The notes: generated from the sequence alone by a model not told the origin. A stretch of DNA of 21,970 nt from CAZFIO01 sp964519585 (GCA_964519585.1 CAZFIO010000017.1:1-21970); one strand, 5' to 3'; shown: positions 8,644 through 15,424, counted from the stretch's first letter. Numbers and translations: made by a program.

Positions 8644-8698
8644 CTAATCTTTATAATGTTTCTTGCTAGCTTACAAAATAACTTATCTATATTCTTCC

Positions 8699-8902
8699 CT
8701 ATTCTTCTTTGTCTTTAATATATTCCATTGCTTTTTCACTTAATTCTCTTACACTTAAATCAACGAATAAATCCTCTTGCCACTTCGTATAATCAAATGG
8801 CTCTCTGATTATTAGTGAAATAAATCTTTCCGCATCTACTTTCCCTAATCTTTCAATTAGGACATTCATTCCTTCTTGTCTTATAACTGCGTCTGCTCTC
8901 AT
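8699..8902 (-). CDS. Small partner protein of the PIN-domain protein (putative antitoxin)
   Basis: A 67-aa protein, highly charged, with sequence features of an alpha-helical small protein (VLIERLGKVDAERFISLI, then KWQEDLFVDLSVRELSEKAM). It starts 2 nt after the stop of the PIN gene, using GGAGG that lies inside the last codons of that gene, so translation is probably coupled. The pairing suggests it neutralises or cooperates with the PIN protein, but I recognise no ribbon-helix-helix, AbrB or Phd DNA-binding motif, and the order (toxin first) is the reverse of classic vapBC. The function is inferred only from position. Confidence 0.6.
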   Translation of the reverse strand: MRADAVIRQEGMNVLIERLGKVDAERFISLIIREPFDYTKWQEDLFVDLSVRELSEKAMEYIKDKEE

Positions 8903-8904
8903 TA

Positions 8905-9333
8905 CTATACCTCCATTTCAATGATAAAATCTATGGGATTACATATTTTTATCTCTTCTAGTTTGAGATTCGATAACTTTTTATCAGTTGTTATAAAGTA
9001 ATCACAGCCACTCATTACCGCACATGCTACATGTAGTGCATCCTTGGTATTAATACCTTTAATATATAATCTCTCTGCAAATTTAATTATTTCTTCATTT
9101 TGCATAATTATATCAGAGGCTAAATCCTTCCATTTAATTATGGTATTTTTCCTTATTTCATATGGGTTATGCATATTCTCATACTCTAATATAAATGACC
9201 ATACTAATCCATACTCCTGGGATATTATTTGCTGTTGAATAAATAACTTAGCCTGTGATTCTAGGTGGATTTTTAACTGCGTTTGATCGTCAAATGGCCT
9301 ATTAAAACAACAATTATCTAAATATATCTTCAT
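8905..9333 (-). CDS. PIN-domain ribonuclease-like protein, VapC-type toxin candidate
   Basis: A 142-aa single-domain protein with the acidic pattern of PIN nucleases: Asp6 in KIYLDNCCFNRP, Glu50 in WSFILEYEN, Asp98 in NTKDALHVACA and Asp117 in FITTDKKL. In known members these four carboxylates hold Mg2+/Mn2+ and cut RNA; VapC toxins often cut tRNA or rRNA. The N-terminal LDNCCFNRPFDDQ form belongs to a subgroup common in Firmicutes and cyanobacteria. The start has AAAGGTGGG about 9 nt upstream. It leads a two-gene operon with its own consensus promoter and a terminator. A toxin role is inferred; the fold assignment is firm. Confidence 0.8.
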   Translation of the reverse strand: MKIYLDNCCFNRPFDDQTQLKIHLESQAKLFIQQQIISQEYGLVWSFILEYENMHNPYEIRKNTIIKWKDLASDIIMQNEEIIKFAERLYIKGINTKDALHVACAVMSGCDYFITTDKKLSNLKLEEIKICNPIDFIIEMEV

Positions 9334-9412
9334 CCTGTATAACCCACCTTTATATTTTCATTTCTTTCATATATTTTCAAAGCTTGCCTTATAAATCTAA
9401 TCCTTTTCTATT

Positions 9413-9441
9413 ATTATACCCTAGAAAGATAGAATGTTCAA
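9413..9441 (-). promoter_or_regulatory. Promoter of the PIN-domain operon
   Basis: TTGAAC (9436-9441), 17-bp spacer, consensus TATAAT (9413-9418) on the minus strand, about 80 nt before the PIN start codon. Confidence 0.75.
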
Positions 9442-9464
9442 AATAACTTTAATATATTTTATCT

Positions 9465-9501
9465 TCAAAAAACCAACAAAACCCCTTGAAGTCAAGAGGT
9501 T
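9465..9501 (-). terminator. Terminator of ssrA
   Basis: On the minus strand a 9-bp stem, AACCTCTTG with CAAGGGGTT (one G-U), has a 4-nt loop and is followed by TTGTTGGTTTTTT. It lies 30 nt past the tmRNA CCA end. Confidence 0.85.
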
Positions 9502-9547
9502 TACATTATATCAATATTCAAATTTATGTATGGTGGAGGCGGTGGGA

Positions 9548-9857
9548 CATGCAATCCTATAGTTTCCTAAAGGCACTGACTATATCTTGAACTTTTTCAA
9601 GTTCTCTGGCGTATTATGGAAGCTTATAATTGGGGACACACCCCTGCAAGATCGTCTATCTATTTGGGGAATGTCCCCTTTGACTATCTTGCCATCTTCC
9701 ATCCTAGTGCTGCATATCATTTTGATTTAGCAGCCTATAAGTCGATACAGGGCTGTTGGGTTTCCCCACATACCCCTCGGTATTAGCATTTTAAAGCCTT
9801 CACCGATAAAGCCAGATTTTCACCTATGGATTGCTCCATAGGGCGACTCCTCTTTGA
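9548..9857 (-). ncRNA. Group I self-splicing intron in the tmRNA T-loop
   Basis: A 310-nt insertion with group I features. P1 is CGAUUC-AAAGAG-GAGUCG (9861-9844): six pairs with the diagnostic U-G wobble at the 5' splice site after U9858. The 3' exon UCC can pair with GGA in the guide as P10. P2 is a perfect 8-bp hairpin with GCAA loop (9842-9823). Near the 3' end are a 6-bp GAAA-capped hairpin fitting P8 (9604-9589), the S-type element AAGATATAGTC (9588-9578, 3' strand of P7; GACTTATA near 9745 could be the 5' strand), a GAAA-capped P9 (9573-9556), a possible P9.0 (GUGC/GCAU), and terminal G at 9548. P3-P6 were not resolved. No homing endonuclease ORF is present. Confidence 0.88.
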
Positions 9858-10071
9858 ATCGAACCCACGTCCGAAAATATTTCCACAAAAGCTTCTCCGA
9901 GTGCAGTCAGTAGTTTTTCATTCCCTCCACTGGACTCCTACCGACAGGATTCCAGCTTTAGTAGCTTCATAGTTTCCGTTCTAGGCTCAAAGCTTTGCCT
10001 AGCTCGGTTCCCCACTAGGTTGACCTTCTATTCCAAGTCGTGGGTTTCTTAGATAGAAGGGACAGCTTTAA

Positions 10072-10116
10072 CTAAGCTGCAAATGCGTAATTATCGTTTG
10101 CGTTTAATTCTTTTGC
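10072..10116 (-). other. tmRNA tag reading frame
   Basis: The resume codon GCA at 10116-10114 opens AKELNANDNYAFAA followed by TAG (10074-10072). The hydrophobic YAFAA end is the usual ClpXP-type degradation signal, and the length, 14 residues with the first coming from the resume alanine codon, fits Firmicute tags. The frame lies wholly in exon 1 and is not affected by the intron. Confidence 0.88.
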
Positions 10117-10210
10117 CACTTTTTACATTGCTTGGCGACAATGACTCGCTACTTTTGATTCCACATCCCCGTCGAAACCTTTTCGCCCCCATATGGTTTT
10201 GTGCTATATG

Positions 10211-10239
10211 ATTATAGCAAATTTCAACCAATATGTCAA
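10211..10239 (-). promoter_or_regulatory. Consensus promoter of ssrA
   Basis: TTGACA (10234-10239), 17-bp spacer, TATAAT (10211-10216) on the minus strand, a perfect match to the primary sigma consensus. Transcription would start near 10204, leaving a short leader to be removed by RNase P at 10190. No terminator is seen between cheX-like 10280 and this promoter, so some read-through is possible. Confidence 0.88.
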
Positions 10240-10279
10240 ATAAGGCAAACCAATAAGGATGTGTATTTTCCTAAATCTT

Positions 10280-10735
10280 TTATGGTAAAAATATAGAAAT
10301 ATTGAATTCACCTATTTGGGTTTTCATAGGGATTACTATTGCCTGTTTATTGGTCATGGACATAGATTTATATTGGCCCACGATTATTTGAGGGGGGGTA
10401 ATATCACATTTATAATTATAATTACTTAAATTTGTAATTGCATTACCACCTATTATATTGGCTACTTCTCCCAGAGCAGAAGAAACAAATACATCTATTT
10501 CATCCATTTCCATGCCTGCCATTATTTTAACCATTTCAAGTGTCATAGGCTTAGTAAAAGAAAAATAAATATTACCACTAAGTTCACCAGTAACACCCAG
10601 CAAGATATTAGCATCCTTACTTGAGGCAAGCCCTTCCACAAGTTGAATATCTCCCCTTTCCACATCCAAATCCAACATAAGCTTAAATACATCTTTTGCT
10701 GCCGCATAAAAGGAGTTTATGTACTCTGCTTTCAT
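10280..10735 (-). CDS. CheX-like chemotaxis phosphatase domain protein
   Basis: A 151-aa single-domain protein resembling CheX of the CheC/CheX/FliY family. It has SALGEVANIIGGNA at about residues 86-99, where E90 and N93 form the ExxN catalytic pair that dephosphorylates CheY-P in known members. The N-terminus EYINSFYAAAKDVFKLML is the typical start of CheX. No chemotaxis genes lie nearby, so the target may be a response regulator encoded elsewhere. Its ATG shares one base with the hemerythrin stop (TAATG), so the two are translationally coupled. It is the last gene of the HD-GYP/hemerythrin operon. Several small clostridial CheX-like proteins have no known partner, so the role remains inferred. 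Confidence 0.75.
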   Translation of the reverse strand: MKAEYINSFYAAAKDVFKLMLDLDVERGDIQLVEGLASSKDANILLGVTGELSGNIYFSFTKPMTLEMVKIMAGMEMDEIDVFVSSALGEVANIIGGNAITNLSNYNYKCDITPPQIIVGQYKSMSMTNKQAIVIPMKTQIGEFNISIFLP

Positions 10736-11157
10736 TATATTTCCACCCCTTTTTCTCTAACATACCTGCCTATTTCCTGGTCCATCTTTCCAACATGCAT
10801 AATTAACCAAGTCATAAGCTTTGCACTAAATTCCTGCATCTTGTCTTCAGTAAATCCACCTTCCATAAATATATGGACATACTCCTTTATACCTTCTTTA
10901 AACTTCCTGTGGGCTTCCCTATGGGAATCTAAACCTGGGTAATTAATCTTTTCCTGTAGCTTCTCCTCCTCATCAAAATGGTAGACTACATAATCCTGTA
11001 GAAATTCTAAAGTTTCCTTGGCCTTTTCCAGCCTATCATTCCAGTCTAGAGTTTTGTTTTGCACTAGTTTTATAAATTCACCTAAATTATTAAAAAGTTC
11101 CATATGTTGTTCATCAATAATGTCCACGCCTACCCTGTAGTTTTCTCGCCACATCAT
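10735..11157 (-). CDS. Bacteriohemerythrin
   Basis: A 140-aa hemerythrin-fold protein that binds O2 at a non-haem di-iron centre. All seven ligands can be placed: His18 (DEQHMELF), His60 and Glu64 (YHFDEEE), His79 and His83 (DSHREAHRKF), His121 and Asp126 (MHVGKMDQEI). In anaerobes such proteins are proposed to sense, store or scavenge oxygen. It starts with ATG ATG after AAAGGGGTG; I keep the first ATG, but the second is equally possible. It lies 31 nt after the HD-GYP gene and overlaps the CheX-like gene, making a plausible oxygen-linked signalling operon. It is soluble, with no signal peptide. Confidence 0.9.
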   Translation of the reverse strand: MMWRENYRVGVDIIDEQHMELFNNLGEFIKLVQNKTLDWNDRLEKAKETLEFLQDYVVYHFDEEEKLQEKINYPGLDSHREAHRKFKEGIKEYVHIFMEGGFTEDKMQEFSAKLMTWLIMHVGKMDQEIGRYVREKGVEI

Positions 11158-11188
11158 AATTAAATCACCCCTTTGAAATATTGAAATT

Positions 11189-12286
11189 CTATTGGAAGGA
11201 AAATTTGTAAAGTACTTTATCTATAACAATATTGTTATATTCCATAAGATCAATTATATAGGATTCTACTTCTCTTCCATTTTCCCCTTTAACTTTTATT
11301 TTGGGCCTAGTATGTATATCATCATTAGCTTCATGAACTATGCCTTCACTATTATCACTCAATAATACTAGGGTCCCTTTTGGAAATATATTTATTGACT
11401 TGGCAAAACTTTTAATTGTATCCAAGCTAAATTCTTGACCACCGCAAGCATATAGGTACTCCATAGCCTCATTCACAGGAACAGCCCGCCTGTAGGGTCT
11501 ATCAGAAGTTAGGGCATCAAAAACATCGCAGATTGATGCTATTTTACTAAATTCATGAATTTCTTTTCCATTTCTTCCCGCAGGATATCCTGAGCCATCT
11601 TCTCTTTCATGGTGGTTTAAGGCAATATTTATAGCTGTCATAGGTAGATTGGTATAATCTCTAAGAAACTCAAAACCCTTTTCAGTATGGTCTTGTACAA
11701 TCTTAAACTCCTCATCTGTAAGATTGGATGGTTTATTGATAATTTCTATAGGTAAAAAAGTTTTGCCTATATCATGGTATAAGCAACCTAGGGCTAGTTT
11801 TTTTATTTCTTCCATGGTAAAACTCTTATCCTTTGCTATCACAGCAGATAGCATCATTACATTTAGGCTATGATTTAAGGTATAGTCATCATATACAGAT
11901 ATATTTAATAAATCTTCCAGTATAGATTTGCTTTTTACTACATCATGAATGATTTCTTCTATTATCTTATTTACATCCCCTATATTGTTGTTGATTTTCT
12001 TAGCATCTACCTTATTTCCCTTATTAAAATCAATAATTATATTTTCTAATTCGCTTTTTAATTTATGAATTCTCCTTAAGGTCCTAGGTTTAATTACTTC
12101 CTCTATCTCTTCTTCAGAATATCTGTCAGTAATATATAGACTAAAACAACCAAACTTTTCAAGTTTTGTTATTAGATTGCTATTTAATATGGTACCCTCT
12201 CTTAAAAGCATACCACCAGAATTATTGTAAAGGGTTTTCCCCAATATATCTCCGCTTTTTACGTACTCTATAGGAACCTTTCTCAT
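11189..12286 (-). CDS. HD-GYP domain cyclic-di-GMP phosphodiesterase
   Basis: A 365-aa cytoplasmic protein with an N-terminal region of about 90 residues (MRKVPIEYVKSGDILGKTLY, as in many HD-GYP proteins), a helical spacer, and an HD-GYP domain: HSLNVMMLSAVIA, YHDIGK (HD at about 171-172), QDHTEKGFEFL, NHHEREDGSGYP (GYP at about 233-235) and DVFDALTSDRPYR. All expected metal and signature residues are present, so hydrolysis of c-di-GMP is likely. A further TTG start at 12307 is possible, but AGAGGTG lies 6 nt before the ATG at 12284-12286, which I prefer. It is first in an operon with bacteriohemerythrin and a CheX-like protein. It may oppose the diguanylate cyclase at 6169-7536, but this is only inference. 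Confidence 0.88.
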   Translation of the reverse strand: MRKVPIEYVKSGDILGKTLYNNSGGMLLREGTILNSNLITKLEKFGCFSLYITDRYSEEEIEEVIKPRTLRRIHKLKSELENIIIDFNKGNKVDAKKINNNIGDVNKIIEEIIHDVVKSKSILEDLLNISVYDDYTLNHSLNVMMLSAVIAKDKSFTMEEIKKLALGCLYHDIGKTFLPIEIINKPSNLTDEEFKIVQDHTEKGFEFLRDYTNLPMTAINIALNHHEREDGSGYPAGRNGKEIHEFSKIASICDVFDALTSDRPYRRAVPVNEAMEYLYACGGQEFSLDTIKSFAKSINIFPKGTLVLLSDNSEGIVHEANDDIHTRPKIKVKGENGREVESYIIDLMEYNNIVIDKVLYKFSFQ

Positions 12287-12341
12287 AGGTTGCACCTCTA
12301 GTATCAAATTTTGTCAAAAATTATCATATCATACAGATTTT

Positions 12342-12371
12342 ATTGTATCATCATCTTAAAGTGCTTGTCAA
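12342..12371 (-). promoter_or_regulatory. Promoter of the HD-GYP operon
   Basis: TTGACA (12366-12371), 18-bp spacer, TACAAT (12342-12347) on the minus strand, about 56 nt before the start codon. The -35 box falls inside the P-type ATPase remnant on the opposite strand. Confidence 0.7.
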
Positions 12372-12495
12372 TCAGGGAATATTACAATCCATTGTATTGC
12401 AGGAAAATGATCATGTAGTTGGTTCCTTAGGGGATGGAATCAATGATGCCCAAGGCCTAAAACAGGCATTAGAATTCAATATTTCAGCAATATAA
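12361..12495 (+). pseudogene. Remnant of a P-type ATPase (Mg2+-transporter-like)
   Basis: A 44-codon stretch on the plus strand ending in TAA reads IVLQENDHVVGSLGDGINDA and then QGLKQALEFNISAI. This matches the hinge motif of P-type ATPases (usual form GDGINDAPALK-AADVGIS), and the preceding HVVGxLGDGINDA form is typical of MgtA-like Mg2+ pumps. The core motif is intact, but the proline and the following residues are degraded, the rest of an enzyme of roughly 900 aa is missing, and the frame stops at once. There is no start signal. It is the only clear plus-strand coding trace in the Firmicute part and points to an old insertion or deletion between smpB and the HD-GYP operon. Confidence 0.72.
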
Positions 12496-12498
12496 GAC

Positions 12499-12524
12499 TA
12501 ATCCCTGACTTAGGTCAGGGATTA
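12499..12524. terminator. Hairpin terminator at the end of smpB, possibly bidirectional
   Basis: A perfect 11-bp stem, TAATCCCTGAC with GTCAGGGATTA, and a TTAG loop. The smpB stop codon (12522-12524) lies within the stem. On the plus strand ATCTTGATATTTTT follows, on the minus strand GTCTTATATTG, so it could act in both directions. Confidence 0.65.
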
Positions 12525-12989
12525 ATCTTGATATTTTTCACTTGAGTGTTGCCTCATCCTTCTTTCCGCATCCTTTTTTGCTATATCCTGTCTTTTATCA
12601 TATAACTTTTTACCCCTGGCTGTGGCCAACTCCACTTTCACACGTCCATCTTTTAAATATAATGAAAGGGGTATTAGGGTAAGCCCCTTAAGGCTTAGGT
12701 CTTGTTCCAGCCTTCTTATCTCTCTTTTGTGTAGAAGTAGTTTTCTTTTTCTTATAGGGTCAACATTGTAAATATTGCCTTGCTCATAGGGGCTTATATG
12801 CATACTATTTATATATACCTCACCCTTGTCTATGCTTGCATAGGATTCCTTTAGGTTTATTTTTCCCTGCCTTATAGACTTTACCTCTGTACCTTTAAGT
12901 ACTATCCCCGCCTCTATGGTGTTTTCTATAAAATAATTGTGCCTAGCTTGTCTATTTGTTGCAAAAACCTTTTTCTCACCTTTTTTCAT
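12522..12989 (-). CDS. smpB: SsrA-binding protein SmpB
   Basis: A 155-aa tmRNA-binding protein. It holds the tRNA-like domain of tmRNA and places it in the ribosomal A site during trans-translation. Family segments are visible in order: ATNRQARHNYFIENTIEAGI, VLKGTEVKSIRQGKINLKES, YINSMHISPYEQGN, RKRKLLLHKREI, GLTLIPLSLYLKDGRVKVEL and the basic tail GKKLYDKRQDIAKKDAERRM, which becomes helical in the mRNA channel. I choose ATG at 12987-12989 because AAAGGGGTG lies 7 nt upstream; the upstream TTG at 13010 would add seven unusual residues. It sits downstream of rnr and upstream of ssrA, the usual Firmicute order, but three extra genes now separate it from ssrA. Confidence 0.96.
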   Translation of the reverse strand: MKKGEKKVFATNRQARHNYFIENTIEAGIVLKGTEVKSIRQGKINLKESYASIDKGEVYINSMHISPYEQGNIYNVDPIRKRKLLLHKREIRRLEQDLSLKGLTLIPLSLYLKDGRVKVELATARGKKLYDKRQDIAKKDAERRMRQHSSEKYQD

Positions 12990-13021
12990 TAAATCACACC
13001 CCTTTAACAATAGTTGAACAT

Positions 13022-13057
13022 TAGTTTAACAATTGCGGAACCATAGTTTAACAATTG
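13022..13057 (+). repeat. Direct repeat TAGTTTAACAATTG, two copies
   Basis: Identical 14-mers at 13022-13035 and 13044-13057, 22 bp apart (two helical turns). A related, partly inverted sequence, TTTAACAATAGTTGAAC, precedes them at 13003-13019 and overlaps the smpB ribosome binding site. Confidence 0.75.
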
Positions 13058-13069
13058 TTAATTTATAGT

Positions 13070-13171
13070 CTACTGCTTATCTTTCAAGATCTGATATTCG
13101 TTTTCTATAATTGCTTTAAAGTCGCCATCTTTCAAGTATTAGTCATATAATGATATTTTGAATTGCATTCC
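13070..13171 (-). pseudogene. Decayed reading frame, unidentified
   Basis: On the minus strand one frame reads GMQFKISLYD, a stop, YLKDGDFKAIIENEYQILKD and KQ, then a stop. The charged helical character and codon pattern look like the end of a real protein with one internal stop, and more stops lie further upstream in the same frame. I recognise no family. It may be chance, so the confidence is low. Confidence 0.3.
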
Positions 13172-13257
13172 CTAATAAATGGCCTAGGACGCATCAAGTT
13201 GGTCAGATAGGGGCCCTGCCTTATTAATTTATTTATGTTAAATCTTAATTGGCCGCT

Positions 13258-13304
13258 AAACAATAGTTAAACTATTGTTTAACCACTGTTTAACTTTCGT
13301 TTAA
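13258..13304 (+). repeat. Palindrome plus 11-bp-phased GTTTAA repeats abutting rnr
   Basis: A 23-bp palindrome (13258-13280) has perfect 11-nt arms, AAACAATAGTT and AACTATTGTTT, around a central A. GTTTAA then recurs at 13277, 13288 and 13299, exactly 11 bp apart, the last copy overlapping the rnr stop codon. The spacing places the copies on one DNA face, as in protein-binding arrays. On the minus strand the palindrome could fold after rnr, but it has no U-tract. Confidence 0.7.
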
Positions 13305-15424
13305 ATATTGTTTTCTGCTATTTGAAAATCTATGGCCCTTCTATTGATATCTGCCCCTATTACTTCTACCTTGACAGTATCACCTAGGCCATATCTTTTC
13401 TTTGTTCTTTCTCCTATTATATAATAATTCTCCTCATCAAAATGATAATAATCATCAATCATTTGATTGAAGTGAACTAGCCCCTCTATGGTGTTTTCCA
13501 GCTGAACAAACATACCGAAATTGGTTAGTGAGGAAACTATCCCCTCATATACCTGACCGATTCTTTCGCTCATATATTGGGTTTTCTTTAGATCCTCAAC
13601 CTCTCTTTCTGCCTCCTCTGCTCTTTTTTCAGTCATGGAAGTATGCTGAGCTATATCTGGGAGTACAGCTTCAAGTCTCTCTTGCTTATCTAAATAAAGT
13701 CTTCCCTTTAAATAATCTTTGATTATCCTATGAATTATTAAATCAGGATATCTTCTTATAGGAGCTGTAAAATGCGAATAATACCTAGAGGATAAGCCAA
13801 AATGGCTATCTTGTTCGCTGCTATATTTAGCCTTTTTCAAGGATCTTAGTAATAGTGTGCTGATTACCAGCTCTTCCTTTTTACCCCTAATTTCCTTAGT
13901 TAACAATTGAAGTTCCTTAGGATGTATTTCTTTACCTTTTAAGCTATATCCAAAGTTATGGATAAATTTAGAGAAAGCAACCATCTTATCTTCACTGGGG
14001 TCCTCATGTATCCTATATAGGAATGGAATCTCAGCCCAGAAAAATTCCTCTGCTATGGTTTCATTTGTTACTAGCATAAATTCCTCAATCATTCGGTTTG
14101 CTATTCTTCTATCAGTTTTTTTGATTTCCAAGGGCCTTCCTGTTTCACTATCTAATATTATACTGGTTTCAGGGAAGTCAAAATCTATGCTGCCTCTTCT
14201 TTCCCTTTTATCATATAAAATATGCATCAATTCATCCATTAACTTTAGCTCTTCTGAAAGTTCTTGTAGCTTTTCACCCGCCACTGGGTCTCCATCTATG
14301 AAATCTGAAACGTCATCATAAATCAGCCTATTTTTACTCTTAATCACTGCTTCCAGTATTCTGTGGTTTACAATGTTTCCAGACTTATTTATTTCCATTA
14401 TTACAGAAAGCGTAAGCCTATCACTGTTTGGATTCAAGGAACATATTCCGTTGGACAGTTCTTTAGGCAACATAGGTATTACCCTATCAAGAAGATATAC
14501 AGAGTTTCCCCTTTTATAGGCTTCCTTATCAAGGGGACTATTTTCCCTTACATAATGTGATACATCAGCTATGTGGACCCCAAGAGAATAGTTACCATTT
14601 TCTAATCTTTCTATAGATATAGCATCATCTAGGTCTTTTGCGTCTGCACCATCTATAGTAAAGGTCTTTAAGTTTCTTAAATCTGTTCTTCCCTCTAGGT
14701 CTTTTTCATTTATAGAATCCTCTAGTTCTTCCGCCAGTTCAATAATTCTTTGGGGAAATTCCTCAGGCAGGTCAAATTGCCTTATTACAGATAGAATATC
14801 TGTACCCTTTTCATTGGGATAGCCTAGTATCTCAATTATCTTCCCCTCTGGATTTCTCCTAGCCTCAGGCCATCTGGTTATTTCCACTACAACCTTCTGC
14901 CCATTTTTTGCATTTAGGGTAGAAGATTTAGGGATAAAGATATCATTAAAAATCTTTTTATCATCGGGGATTAGAAAGCCAAAGTTCCTATTATCCTCAT
15001 AAATACCTACAACATGAGTATTGGCCCTTTCTAGAATCCTAATAATTTCTCCTTCTTCTCTTTTGCCAGCATCCGATCTTTTGACTATATTGACTATAAC
15101 CTTATCACCATTCATTGCTCCTGCCATAGCCTCAGCAGGTATAAATATATCTTCCCTAGCTTCCTTGCTTTCTGCTATTACGAAACCAAAGCCTTTTTCA
15201 TGGCCTTGTAGTTTTCCCATAAGCAAATATTCATTATTTAAAGGGCCATACCTTTCGTTTTTAGTCTTAATAATAAGCCCTTCTTTTTCTAAACTAGTAA
15301 GAATTTTATAAAATTCCCTCCTGAATTCAAAGTCAAGGCCAAATTCTACAAATAACTCTTCCTTTAGCATGGGTTTATATTCTTTGGAGTTCATCAATTC
15401 TACAATTCTTTCTCTAATACTCAT
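13301..15424 (-). CDS. rnr: Ribonuclease R
   Basis: A 707-aa 3'-to-5' exoribonuclease of the RNB family that degrades structured RNA and takes part in decay of trans-translation substrates. Order of domains: an N-terminal winged-helix region (about 1-60), two cold-shock domains (about 65-130 and 137-200, each with a GFGFV/FGFLIP-type motif), the RNB catalytic domain from about 250 with TFTIDGADAKDLDDAIS (Asp258, Asp264, Asp266, Asp267 coordinate Mg2+), and a C-terminal S1 domain (about 620-705, QVYEGIVSSLTNFGMFVQL). Length is typical for Firmicutes. AGGAGGAG lies 5 nt before the ATG. It is upstream of smpB, as in many Firmicutes. No defect is seen. Confidence 0.96.
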   Translation of the reverse strand: MSIRERIVELMNSKEYKPMLKEELFVEFGLDFEFRREFYKILTSLEKEGLIIKTKNERYGPLNNEYLLMGKLQGHEKGFGFVIAESKEAREDIFIPAEAMAGAMNGDKVIVNIVKRSDAGKREEGEIIRILERANTHVVGIYEDNRNFGFLIPDDKKIFNDIFIPKSSTLNAKNGQKVVVEITRWPEARRNPEGKIIEILGYPNEKGTDILSVIRQFDLPEEFPQRIIELAEELEDSINEKDLEGRTDLRNLKTFTIDGADAKDLDDAISIERLENGNYSLGVHIADVSHYVRENSPLDKEAYKRGNSVYLLDRVIPMLPKELSNGICSLNPNSDRLTLSVIMEINKSGNIVNHRILEAVIKSKNRLIYDDVSDFIDGDPVAGEKLQELSEELKLMDELMHILYDKRERRGSIDFDFPETSIILDSETGRPLEIKKTDRRIANRMIEEFMLVTNETIAEEFFWAEIPFLYRIHEDPSEDKMVAFSKFIHNFGYSLKGKEIHPKELQLLTKEIRGKKEELVISTLLLRSLKKAKYSSEQDSHFGLSSRYYSHFTAPIRRYPDLIIHRIIKDYLKGRLYLDKQERLEAVLPDIAQHTSMTEKRAEEAEREVEDLKKTQYMSERIGQVYEGIVSSLTNFGMFVQLENTIEGLVHFNQMIDDYYHFDEENYYIIGERTKKRYGLGDTVKVEVIGADINRRAIDFQIAENNI

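Larger units (their letters stand above)
9531..10190 (-). ncRNA. ssrA: tmRNA gene interrupted by a group I intron (exons 10190-9858 and 9547-9531)
   Basis: Transfer-messenger RNA, which with SmpB rescues stalled ribosomes and tags their products for proteolysis. The 5' end GGGGGCGAAAAGGTTTCGAC (from 10190) and the 3' end ending CGCCTCCACCA (9541-9531) pair as a 7-bp acceptor stem with encoded CCA. The gene spans 660 nt, but excision of 9548-9857 gives 333 + 17 = 350 nt, the normal size. Only after excision does the T-arm form: stem GTGGG/CCCAC with a 7-nt loop TTCGATT. A consensus promoter lies upstream and a terminator downstream. The partner gene smpB lies about 2.3 kb upstream. Assignment as tmRNA is firm; splicing is inferred from structure. 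Confidence 0.95.
12990..13300. other. Intergenic region between rnr and smpB with repeats and decayed coding sequence
   Basis: This 311-bp gap holds two clusters of GTTTAA-type repeats at its ends (13003-13057 and 13258-13304) around a non-repetitive core with a decayed reading frame. I see no consensus promoter and no U-tracted terminator, so smpB may be co-transcribed with rnr. Confidence 0.6.

Noticed and set aside
9548..9857. Group II intron or IS element as explanation of the ssrA insertion
   Set aside because: No domain V-like hairpin, no GUGYG start, no terminal inverted repeats or target duplication; the U-G splice-site pair and terminal G fit group I.
9531..10190. Permuted two-piece tmRNA
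   Set aside because: The 5' and 3' ends are in normal order, the tag frame lies between them and CCA is encoded at the 3' end.
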